Source of the DNA: Capitella teleta
Lineage: Eukaryota > Annelida > Polychaeta > Capitellidae
NCBI GenBank assembly: GCA_000328365.1
Contig: KB310691.1
Location: 407,580-471,579 of the forward strand
DNA: 64,000 bases
Direction: 5' to 3'
In this document: piece after piece, positions 25,701 through 37,700 of the stretch
Numbering within the stretch: the first letter of the stretch is position 1
Layout: each line of letters opens with the position of its first letter
Program-made: the position numbers and the translations under genes
Notes under the pieces: model-generated
Told to the model about the DNA's origin: nothing
Databases searched by the model: none
The model's input: only the letters and a program-made list of their open reading frames with translations

Positions 25701-28700
25701 AAAGCAATAAGTATCATTAGTTTATTACACAGTCCACTTAGTACTAGCCCGTGTAATCTTTATGGCTTCCTCTTCTTTTTTGTGTGTTTGGAAAACGTAC
25801 CACGTAATTATGAAAAAAATGTCTTATAAATTATGTGCTTCGATGCACGTGTTTTGGTTTCGTCTGCATACTCTCCGAAAGTGCGTCCTTGTCGCATCAT
25901 TCAAATAGCAGCCCATATTTATCGATTAACGTGATTTTTCGGTTATAGACCCAGTGTTCATTTATACTGTATATAATAAGTATAAGTGAACACTGGGTAT
26001 TAAGTATATTATGTTCACTAGTAAATGACGTGTTAATTATGCACATTTCATTGCAATTCTGCAGAATTTCATAACTTTTCATTGCATAATGTGGGGAAGA
26101 CATGAGTGCTACCGTGGGAATTATCCCGGCTTACTTTAGATAAGAATAATACACTTAGGATGATAGATGATTATTTTCTCCGCTCACTCTGACGCTGAAA
26201 TGTTGTTCTTGGCAAAGTATGATCTAAATTGCGTGTCAGCTGTACGTTATGATTTTGAGTTGCGCACGGTGTTGGCGAGAATCATAACGCTCTTTCGCGG
26301 TCACCTGCTGCTTGCGCATATAGTGCTGCTTTTGAAATGGCACGATTCTCACAATAACGAACCCTTTGAATGATTACGTGTTTGAGTTAATATTGGGTTT
26401 CAACCCCTTTGATTTGATTGATTGATTAATTGAATGATTGATTTCAGGCCAAACAGAAAGATGTGACAGAACTTCTCGCCAAAGCGGATGACATGGCCGC
26501 GCAGAACCGCCCTTACCCGGAGGTGTATGCCGCCATGGCTGAGTCCCTGGGCCAAACATGGAAAGACCTCAACACGCAGCTGGAGTACAGGAAGATGTTG
26601 CTCGATCAGAGCATTGCCTTCCACGAAAGCGCTGCTCAATTTTCACAAAACATGACCACAGCCCAAGCGGACTTCACGTCATCCTCTTTGGCAAATGACC
26701 TTGATCACGCCAGGCACATGCTACAACAGCATCAAGACCTGAAGAAAGATATTTTGGAATCATCCATGCAAACTCTACAAGTTCGTTCTTCCTCATATAT
26801 CTTGATGATATTCACTGATTTATGTCTTAACAGGAGGGCCAGTCTTTATTAGATCGCATACGACAAATGGCGATGCACGCTGATGTGCAGAACCGACACG
26901 CCACCACTGCTGCCTGCTACGGCATTGAACATTTATTGGAACTTCTTCAAGACAAGCGCAGACAACTCGAGGACCTCTGGTTGCAGCGTAAAATACGCCT
27001 CGAACACTGCTTACAGCTTTTACTCCTTGATAAAGAAGTCGACAAGGTTTGTGCCGGAACTTCTGTGTGTTGTGTTATTGGAATATTTTTTATTATTTAA
27101 GGTTTTCGACTGGTTCCAAAAAGTTGGCAACACATACTTGAGCAACAAGGATCTTGGAGATTCACTGTCGGCCGCTCAACAGCTGCAGGACCAACACCTG
27201 CGGTTTGAGGAGCAGGCTCGGGAAATCCAAGACACAGTGCTCAGACTATTGCGCACGGCAGACCAGGTGGTGCACAGCGCCCACAGCAATGCAGAAGGCG
27301 TCAAACAGCGCCTTCTGAAGATTGACACTCAATGCGAAGACTTCATGCTGCGTCTGGAAAAGAGGCGCAAAAATCTCACACTTGCAGTAAACTTCTTCTC
27401 ACTTGCAAAAACGGTCAGTTTGTAAAGTCGGTTTCAATGACAGATGAGTATTGAATTTTAATTTGTAGGCTCTAAGCAAGTTAAGTGATATTGAGGTACA
27501 GCTAACGAGTTCAGATCTTCCAAGAAACAGCCAGGCGCTTGCAGAGCGCCATGCTTACCTGTCCGCAGCCATTGCTGACGTGACCACGCCCGTGTTGCGC
27601 GAGGGCCTTATCCTTCTCGAGAGGGTCGGAAGGGAGGGTCCTGGTGTGCAGGGAGTGGTCGCAAAGATGGATGAGCTGCAGAACAGAAGTGCAACGCTGG
27701 AAGAGATGTGCAAAGCTCGTTATGAAGCCAGCGAGAGGAGCCAGGCCTACCATGATTGCCAAGACAGATTCAACGCCGTGAGTTAATCACTATTTATGCT
27801 ATTCATTTTTTAACTCTGCATTTTTTTCTTGCAGTTGAACTCTTGGCTGCATCAAATCGGCTTGGCTTATCTCGGGCAGTACCGTGATATGGGAACAAAC
27901 CTTTCTTCAGCTCGTGATTTCCTCGAAATTCACGAGCGACTTGACGAGGACATAAGGGACAAGAGCGCAGAAGTGGAAGCGCTGTGCCGTACTGCTGACA
28001 CCTTGGCTGCTGAAGCCGGGGAAGAGGAGGGAGCAGCAGTACAGCAGAACGCTCAGAGCCTGCGCCAGCAGTGGGACCTCCTCCAGACGACGGTGGAGCA
28101 GAGGATTCACTTAGCCCTGTCCTATACAGCCTTTCACAAAAAGGCTCAGAACGTAGGCGCTGTGGTGTGTACACGCAATGCATGCTCACGCTTCTGTTAT
28201 TGCAGGTTGCCTTGCAAATGGATGCTCTGGAACAGTACCTGAAGATAGAGAAACTAGACGCGTCTCAGGTCTCAGAGAACACGATCCAACACAAGGAAAC
28301 GAAGTACAACGAAATGAACTCACACTTGGATGAACTTCAAGTGAAAGGAAAAGGATTCATCCAAGAAGCCAGCGGTGTAAGTCTCCCTTCGTGGCTTCCA
28401 AGTGACCCACTGCTGACCTCTCGTCTTCTGTTTCCTCCGATCAGGTCAAAGAGGACACCAGCCTGGATACGCGACGTGCAATTGGAGTGGTAGAAACGAT
28501 TATGTCACAGTTTGTTGAGCGCAAATATGTTGTGACTGATTATTACGAGCACTGGAAAGTCCATGTCACCGTTGGCAAGGAGTTCAAAACGGAGTGGCTG
28601 CAGTTCATTCAGGATGCCCGCAAGGTAAGTCCTCTCCCTGCGTGACACTCAGACGATCCCAGATCTCTCGTGAGCCAATCAAAAAATCGCTTTCATTTTT

Positions 28701-31700
28701 CGCAGACTATTGATTGGGTGATGAGAATTGAGGATGAGTTTTTCCCCGTCGTGGCGGGCGAACTGGGCTCGTCTGAGGCGTCTTGCAAAGAACACGCGGC
28801 CAAATTGAAGGAGTTCTTGCCTACTTTCAAGGTATTTATCTTTTCCAGTTCATTGATTGGTTGATGAACGAGGAGCGGCAATTTTTTGTGCCCAACATTT
28901 CCGGGCGTTTGGGTAAAACTATCGAAGAAACCAAACAATTGGAGTTGAAGTTGGAAAACTTTAAACCGACCGTTAAGGTTTGCGGATGCCTCATAGCTTT
29001 TGAGCTAAATATAGCTATTCTGTCACAATTTTATGTTTGTGATTAATTATTCTTATTTGATTACAGAAAGCCCAAGAGGAAATGGAAAAGCACTTGAAAA
29101 CAGCAGAACTGCTGTCACTGAAGGGTGACACAAAGGGGCAGCACGAACAAATTGTGAACGAGCTGCTCAGAGTTCACACGCGATTCCAGGCCAGAATCGC
29201 AGAATATCAAATTCTTATTAATATGTCATTAAAATTCTTCCAAAACTTGCAACAGGTCAGTTGGGTGTTTATCTTGAATGTTTTTTTATATTTTTTATCT
29301 TGTTTATTTCCTATTGTAGCTTGATCAACTTATTGAAACTACAGAGAGAGAGTACCAGCTATCAGAGCTTCCAACAGATGTCACAAAAGCCGAAATGCAG
29401 CTGCGCGAACATGTCGCTGCTAAGGATAAGATGGAGAAAATGATTGATTTCAGTCATGAGGAGGGCGAACAGATCGTCACCCGTGTCAGGCAACAGGATT
29501 CTGAAGCTATCGCCAAAGATGAGGTACAGAAGGTCCTCCAACTGACAGAGGGCCGGAGGTCCAACTGGGAGAAGACCTGGGAGGACCAGAAGGCCCGCCT
29601 GGAGGCAAACCTTCAGCTGTGCCAGTTTTACGCAGAATTGAGACAGGTTTGTCGATGTCGTTTACCTTCCTTTGCCTCTTTGCAATTTTGTTTTCCAGTT
29701 GCATGGAGAGATGGATGAGTTGCAACGCCAGGTGCAGCAGCGCCAGGGACAGTACGGCAGCTCCCTCTCCTCATGCAAACTGACTCTTCAAGCGTTTACG
29801 CAATTTGAAAACAGTCTGCAAGGAATTGAGAACAAAGTGCGAGGGTTCTCTTCCACCGCAGATAAAATGATCCGTGAGGAACACTTCGACTCACGTCGTA
29901 TCAAACATGAAATCCAAGAAGTGGAACGCAAATGGGACGACTTCTGCAACAGTATTAAGTTGTACCGCACTGCACTTGATGACTCTACTAAATTCTTTGA
30001 AATCATGGATGAGGTAGGGAGATTCATGACTGTTTGTGCATTCATACTTACCTTTATAATTGTTAGTGTGAGGGTTGGGTTAACGAATCCAGCCAGTTCT
30101 TGCTCCAAGTCGGTCGTAGGGCCACAGACTGCAAGACTTCAACTGATGCTCAGAACCTTATCGACCAATTAGATACATTCAAGAAAGACAATGCTGCCAA
30201 GCAGGATGCGCGCCTTGGAGATATGCAGAAGATTTCTGTTGAACTCTATGGTGAGTACAGCAGCCTTTGATGTGGATCGCGTTTCATTCATGTGGTTCTT
30301 CAGGCCCTGTTGCTGGACCACAGAAAATGCAGCATGTTGTTGACCACAACCAGGAACTGCTGAGCTCATTCTACAAAGCAATGGAAGAGCTCGCAATTCT
30401 CAGAGACAATTTACTGAAGAAAGAAGTGAGTAGATTTTCTTCTTCTCTGCTGTGATGATTAATTATGTGCCTTGTAGCAAATCCTTGCTGATATGGAGGC
30501 AGTGGTTGAGGCTAAGACCCCACGCCACCCAAGGTTTGTCGTTGGCTTGCAGAATGCTGAGCTGACTGAGGGACAGAAGTAGGTCAAAGTCCATTTAATC
30601 GTGATCTATATATCCATGTTTCCACTCTCAGGTTTACCTTTGAGTGCCGTCTTGAATGCGACACTCCCAATCCAAAGATTGAGTGGTTCAAAGACAACCT
30701 ACCGATGAATTCTCCAGATTACGAGACCACTTACCGAGATGGTTTGTGCCAACTTACGATTGAAGAAACCTTCTCAGAAGACACGGCTAAGTACACGTGC
30801 AAAGCTACAACCGAACAAGGGGAAGCTGAAACTTCCGGAAACCTCCGTGTCAAAGGTTTGTACAAACTTTAGTCTTAAACCGGATCTATTTTTCCCATGC
30901 TCACAAATAATAGAAACGCACCAGAAAATAGTTCCTCCTGAGTTTGTACGCCAGTTGAGGTCATCTGAGGTGCCAGCAGGAACTCAGCATATGTTTGAGT
31001 GCCATGTGACTGGCATCCCATCCCCTGCCATCTCATGGTTCAAGGATGATGTCAGCATTGATTCATCTCCTGACTTTGTTATTACGCAAATCAACGGCAC
31101 TTGTTGCATCAAGATCCGCAAAACGCTGCCAGAACATTCTGGAAAATACTCATGTAAAGCAACCAATAATGGCGGTGAAGTCGTTTCAACAGCCAAGTTG
31201 AACGTGATCAGTGAGCAATTTATTCTTGGCATGGTGCCCCCCACCCCCATATGTGCTGCCACCGAAACCGGCATTAATACCATTGTGTTATCATACTAAG
31301 CGCGATTGGAAAAGAATCGCCCATACCTGCATGATCTGAGTGCCACAGTAGTAGTTCTGTTTTTTTTGCACTATTTTTTTTTCTTTTTCTTTTTACACTT
31401 CTTTCGTTTTTTTCTCCTGTTTGTTGTGGCTTTCATAGGCAGATACAGAAGACGTATCTATAGTAAGTTTGTGAATGTTAAACTGCTTTGTAATTGCTTG
31501 CTTCTTCACGGTGCTATACAACCTCAAAAGTTAAGATGCATTCATTCGACAGGGGAAAATAATCCGAATCATTTGCTGTAGAACCCTAAATTTTCGCGGA
31601 GATCTTCTCGGTCACTCTTGATCATAAAAATAAAGATTATTTTGACATGGCGGAAAGTTATGGATATAGCCAATCATGGTTGCTGGCCACAGGATGTACT

Positions 31701-34700
31701 AATACTCAAACACAAGCTCTTAAAATTGGATTCTGCAAATTGACTCAATTATGAAAAAGCAAGAAATTTTAATCCCGCGAAATTTATGTGTTCTGCAGTC
31801 ATCAAAACGCACCGCTTTTGCCATCAACTGAATCCCTCTTGTTTCAACATTTAAACTCAATTCTCCTTTCTCAGCTGTCAAGAAACCTTCATTCCTGGAG
31901 CCACTGCACAATGTTTCAACCAAAGAGGGTCAAAAGGTCACCTTGGCCGCCAACTTCAGTGGTGAACCTGCTCCCCAGATCCAATGGGTTAAAAATGACA
32001 CGATCATCATGCCATCGGCGATCTATAAGGTCACGATTGAGAGCACGAGGACTGTCCTGGAGATTCGAGAGATCTTCCCAGAAGACTCCGGAACTTACAC
32101 CGTTCTGGCTCGCAACTTGGGAGGAGAAGCTCGTACTTCATGCTTAGTGCAAGTGGACGGCATCCGTCCCTCGCAGGCAGCTCCAGTTGCCAGCGCCCCC
32201 ATGCGGCCGCGCTTCACACAGCCTCTCAAGAACCAGGATGTTGTTGAAGGCAACAGAGCTAGATTGGACACTGTGATCATTGGCAGACCTGAGCCAGAGG
32301 TAAGCATTTCACTTCTGTGAATTGTACTGATTGTTTCCTTCTCAGATCGTCTGGTATCACAATGAGCGTCCCGTGAAGGAGTCACGCGATTTCCAATTGC
32401 TCTTCGAGGGAGATCGCTGTTCGCTGATCATCCGAGAAGTGTATCTTGAAGACAGTGGAGAATACAAAGTGACCGCTCGCAATTCGCTGGGCGTCACTGA
32501 CAGCAGATGTAGACTGAACATTGAACGTAGGTCTACCAGTCTCATTTCTAATTTTGATGTAAACCAAATTAACTAATCAGCGCTGAGTGAGCTGAGCGAT
32601 GCCTCGATGGGCAGCGCTCCTGGAGATGCAGTGCCTCCCAAGTTCACCCAACTTCTGAAGGACATTGACGCCAACGAAGGACAAACAGTACGCTTTGACG
32701 CCAGGGTCATTGGACACCCTGCTCCCACGATCAAGTGGTTCCGCGGCCGTCAACAAATCCAGCCGTCCACTGACTTCCAGGTGCGATAGCCATGTCCTCC
32801 GTAATTATGTCATCATCTGTTTTGTGGATTGCAGATCAACACAGAGAGAGAATTGTGCATGCTGACGATACCTGAGGTGTTCAAAGAAGATGCAGGAAAC
32901 TTCATGGTGAAGGCCACCAACCAGGCAGGAACTGCAAAATGCTACGCCTCACTGATTGTGAAAGTGTCCTCGGACAAACACGTCATGAAGACAAGGTTTG
33001 CACTTGTTTTTCAACATTCACTTCTCTCTACCAATGCTCTGTTTCACGTAGATTGGTTGAATCCTCCCACACGTACGCCAGGGAGACAACTCCCGGCCAC
33101 AAGGCACCAGAGTTCCTGAAACTCTTCAACGACGCAAGAGTTCTCCCAGGACAACCGTTCAAATTTGAGATCACGATTACTGGCTTCCCAAGGCCAAGCG
33201 TATGTCCTCCTCTGTCATATTACCTCTATTTTGTTCATTTGTTTTTTTTTAGGTTCAATGGCTGTTCAACAATGAGCCGATCGTCTCACCTGATTACCAG
33301 ATCAGCAACGCTGGAGACCGCCACTTCCTCTACATCCCTGAAGTATTTGACGAAGACGCAGGACGGTTCACCGTTGTGGCTGAGAACGACAGTGGCAAAG
33401 CGACATGCTCCTCACTGCTGGTTGTTGTAGAAGAGGCTCACATGCTTCCTTCCGATGGCTCACCACCAGAGACTCCGGTTGGCAAAGACCCCTCTTTCAA
33501 CCCGTTTGCGCCTGCTACCCGACCCCAGGTATCCCCTGCACCCATTAAACAGGTCACACCCACGCCACCAAGACAAATTATCCAGAAACAGCCATCTCCC
33601 GCTCCAATGCGGGTCTCTCCTGCTCCTCAGCGGGTCTCTCCCGCACCTCAGCGGGTCTCTCCAGCTCCTCAGCGGGTCTCTCCCGCACCTCAGCGGGTCT
33701 CTCCCGCACCTCAGCGGGTCTCTCCTCCACCTAAGCGGGTCTCTCCTATGCCACAATGGGCTCCTCCAGCCCCTGTTCCTAAGCCTGTGACGCCTGTTCA
33801 GGTCAGCACTGAGGGCTTCTTTGCAACTCGTCTTTCCTTGAATTTCTTTTCCTTTTCCTCCTCTTTCCATTCTAACAAACACACACACTAACCGTTCATC
33901 CACACTCACAGCATGTTTATATTTGCATGCTCATTCATTTGGAATATATGTTATTTAGCTGTCTTGGCCTTGTATTCACGTTATGGCTGATTATGTAGGC
34001 GTACTTATTGATGGTCACTTATTTTATTATTTTGTTTTAATGCTTATATCGATTATATTAGTTGAGTGTTTTTGCTTCAGTTAATGACGATTCGTTCTTC
34101 TGCATCAAAGGTAACCTCAGTTCTAGAATGCATGCCCCCGATTACATTGATTAATATTACCTCAACGAGTTGAATTTCTTTTTGCAGGCTGCTAAGCCAC
34201 AGGAGCAAATCAAACCGGTTGCCATGGCACCCGTTGCTCAGGCACCCCCGCCTCCACCGCCGGTTGTCCAACCCCCGAGACCCGCATTCCAGGCTCCGAT
34301 CAGACAAACACCACCACCTCCACCCAAGCAGATGTCGCCGTTCCCCAAAACAGACTTGACAGTTGAGATGCCAGTGCCTCCGCAATTTGCGGAGCAGCTG
34401 AAGACGATGGCAGCGGAGGAAGGCACCCGTGTCACCTTCGAAGGAAGCGTCAAGGGAAAACCAGAACCCACCATCAAGTGGTTCAAGGAAGGCAAAGAAA
34501 TCACCGACAGCCCAGACTTCCAGATTTCATACAACAACAATCGCGTCTCTCTGATGATTCCGGAGGTCTTTGAAGAAGACGCTGGAAGATATGTTTGCAA
34601 AGCAGAAAACAAAGCTGGCAGCCAACAGAGCTCAGCTGAATTGATCGTCAAAGGTATTTTATGCCTTTTATATTACAATGCAGTCTAATCTTGTTTATCC

Positions 34701-37700
34701 GGCTTCCTCGTATTGGTCCCTGTGGAAATTTAACGGCCGGATATGTAATTCACATCACAATCAGATCACAATGGTACAGAGATTTATTCTCTCAGTTCCG
34801 GATTAACGTGCTTTGACTGTATCTCTACACCCATGGATGGCACTGTACATCTTTGTTTATACTGATAACGTTTGTCTCTCTCAGTATAAACACTCTTTGG
34901 GTTGGTTGCATAATCAGACCTGTGGCTGTACTTGATTGCTTACATCTCCCAGAACTTCCTCGGTCTCTTGACATCTTACCAATAGGAATCCTTCTGTAGC
35001 TGTTGGCCCTCGATTCCCTGCTATGCTCCTCCTCGGTTCTTGAATCAGAAATGTGGTCAATTGTTATTGTAGTCAACTCTATTCAGTCGCCCATTGCTGC
35101 ATATGCGAATTCATCATCAGCTGGTATATAATTAGTGCCCAGTAGCGAAGGTGAAACTCAACACCTGACCACCCCCTTCCCTTCCGATGGTTTCTTTAGC
35201 AGATCGCCATTCACATGATGGATGAATGCACGCCTGCTGCACGCTGTGTGCGCTAGTCACCTTCTTTGAACTACTCGACTCAGTTTCAACTCTACCTTTG
35301 CAACTAATATGCTTGCAATGCTATCACTGTATCTGGTATCAGATACTTTGCACCAGAGGCCACCCTGTATGTGCACATATAGACTATGCAGTATATACAC
35401 CAGCCCTTTCCCTACTTGACTCAGAACTTGTTGATGTTACATCTGCTCAAATATACTTTATTATTACAATAAACACCTGGTAGAAGGGAGCATCATATAC
35501 TTTGGATATATGTAACCATAGCAACCAATTAAACTCAAGTCGTAACTCCTTGATTGCTAAGCAATGATATCATAGAGGGATTATATATAACGAGGTTTTA
35601 TTACAACGCGTGTTCTCACTGTTTTAGTGTCTTCTTGAAGCCAGCTGCCAAAATATATAACTCTGTTCCATAAATAGCATCGGGTGCCTAGTAACTACTA
35701 GTATTTGCTAGCTGCTATATAGGGCTGCTTACACCTGGGCTAGCCAGCCTCCCAGTCCAGTTGTGCCGGCCTCTCCTTTCGAAACACATCTTCCTCCTCC
35801 TTCTTCATCATCTTCTTCTTATCTCATCATGGCGTATAGTAACAATGATTTCGGATATTTCATGCATCGCAAGAGAAGCAAAGTTGCTTCTCATTCTGCT
35901 TATTATGATGGTGGTGAGAAATCTTTCTTTTTTCTTCTTTTTCAAAATGTCGTGGCATTCACTTTTTTTGCGCTGTTTATTCTTTTAGAAAACATTAATA
36001 ATTTACCAACGAGGGCGTCCAGTCCATGCATTGACTTCAAAATTAATTCTAAACTGGGCCTACGATGTTGAATGGCCAAGTAATATTAGTTAATAGTAAT
36101 ACTCTCTTCCTGAAACCCCTGTTTTTATTATAAATATTGCTATATACTTTTTATCCTAAATATTGTTTCATTTATGGTACACATGTAAAAAGAATAATAG
36201 TATAATAAAACAAGAGAGTGATAAGGAAAAAGAAGAAATTTGATCCACTGTTGCATCGTATATAATTGTCTCAATTAGCAACTTCAGGATATAATATTCT
36301 CTGTTTTTCTCTTGCTAAAAATAGATCTTAAAGAACCCCAAACCTTTATTCCATTTCCTTCTGGTGTCGCTCCATTTCTCCCTTCATCTCCCACTTCGTA
36401 AAACACCTCATAAAATCTCTCAATCTTCCCCTGTTGATGCTGCTCCCTTGTTTTATGGCTCAGTTGTTATGACGTATCTTCCTCGCGATCCCAGATATAG
36501 ACGGACGCTGGTTCTTTTCTGCAATGACTCACTGCCTTTCAGCAGATTGTAATCTTTTTGTTTTATGTTGATGTAACTCAGTTTGTGTTATGCGTGCATA
36601 TTTATTTTCATTCAGGCCACGTGTCTCGGCCTTTAGATTCTTTATCACTTCAAGTCCTTCTTTTACCATAGTGTCCTCCATTGTTCTCAGATGTCTTTAT
36701 TGTATTCGCACATTTCCTTTCTTTTGATGTGTTCTGCCTCTCGCGGTTCTTTCCCACAGATTCACACTTTTCGTTCTCTCTTTCGCAGCCTCAATGCTGG
36801 CTCCTGAATTCGTCGAGCGCTTGACCACGAAAGAGGTCAAGGAAGGTGCGGCGGTCAAGTTCAGTGTCAAGGTCAAAGGCAAGCCACCCCCAGAGGTCAC
36901 ATGGTATCGTGAGGGCTCACAGATCGTCAGTTCTCCTGACTTCGAGATCAAGCAGCAAGGAGATATTTACTCGCTGTCTATTCCTGAAGTCTTCTACGAG
37001 GATTCCGGAAAATTCACTGTTCAACTGGACAACCGTGCTGGACACACCAGCTGCACAGCTGAGCTCATTGTCGAAGCACCTTCTGCTCATGAAGAATCCG
37101 TCTCACCATCGCCGCCTGTATCGAGGAGCCCCAGCATGGGCATGTCTCCCGACAGAGCCGCTCTCTATACGCCACAACAGACGCTTCCCATGGCGCCAAA
37201 GAAGCCAGTGCAGTTCACTAGGGTTTGTATATTCCCACACTTCATTCATCTATTGTGACAACGCTTCATTTTTTCAGCCTCTGAGCAACCAGAAAGCTAA
37301 AGAGGGCCAACGCGTCACTCTTCAGTGCAGCGTGCCCGCGTACCCTGCTCCTGAGAAGGTCCAGTGGTTCCGCAATGAGATTGAAATCCACCCATCAACC
37401 GATTATCAAATCAGCAACAATAACGGCAACTGCTGTTTGACGATTGTTGAAGTCTTCCCTGAAGATGAAGGCAAATATGTGTGCACTGTGTATGTGCAAG
37501 GAATGCATAACTCTACTTTCATGTACCTGACTGTTGAGCGTAAGTCACCTGATTGCCGTGGAGTATATTTGTCTAATATCTGATATCCTTCACAGCTCCT
37601 GTACCTGTTAAGAAGGTTCCAGAGAGTGCTCCGGTCTTTGACGTTCAGCTCGCCCCACAGCCTCTGCACAGAGGACAGACTGCGTACTTTGAGTGCCAGG

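Larger units (their letters stand above)
22754..30577 (+). other. CCDC141: CCDC141-like N-terminal region, exons 1-17
   Basis: Exons: 22754-22900, 24963-25085, 26448-26780, 26834-27046, 27102-27413, 27469-27777, 27835-28152, 28206-28376, 28445-28624, 28706-28831 or 28849-28977, 29067-29255, 29320-29646, 29699-30013, 30067-30250, 30304-30425, then 30478-30578, which starts the first Ig. Most introns are phase 0. The N-terminus STTTISTIAIQAGKARIVLV parallels human CCDC141 (STISMSTVTVQSGDSKIVI, from memory), followed by EPDLLDVGSSLEEARSLRRE against QPNLLEIGSSQDETKKL, and EVYAAMAESLGQTWKDL against QVYDAMAETLGEAW. The C-terminal Ig of vertebrate CCDC141 corresponds to the first Ig here. CCDC141 is a coiled-coil cytoskeletal protein linked to myosin and centrosome function. 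About 1,157 residues precede the Ig array. Confidence 0.85.
30478..34653 (+). other. Ig domains 1-7 and Pro-rich linkers
   Basis: Exons: 30478-30578, 30632-30855, 30914-31210, 31875-32299, 32346-32526, 32581-32780, 32835-32995, 33052-33199, 33253-33801, 34081-34110 (microexon), 34188-34653. Seven I-set domains begin with motifs such as PPEFVRQL, KPSFLEPL, RPRFTQPL, PPKFTQLL, APEFLKLF and PPQFAEQL. Each has the Cys, Trp (IEWF, ISWF, IQWV) and a D-x-G/A-x-Y-x-C end. Ig 6 and 7 are separated by Pro-rich sequence, with VSPAPQR repeats and a polyproline tract (about 34245-34320) that could bind SH3, WW or EVH1 domains. The first Ig starts on the same exon that ends the last spectrin helix, the physical join of the two halves. 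Confidence 0.8.

Noticed and set aside
14412-30577. Assignment of the Sec14-spectrin gene to Trio/Kalirin
   Set aside because: Sec14 and spectrin repeats fit at first sight, but no DH-PH or SH3 follows and specific stretches match SESTD1 and CCDC141 better.
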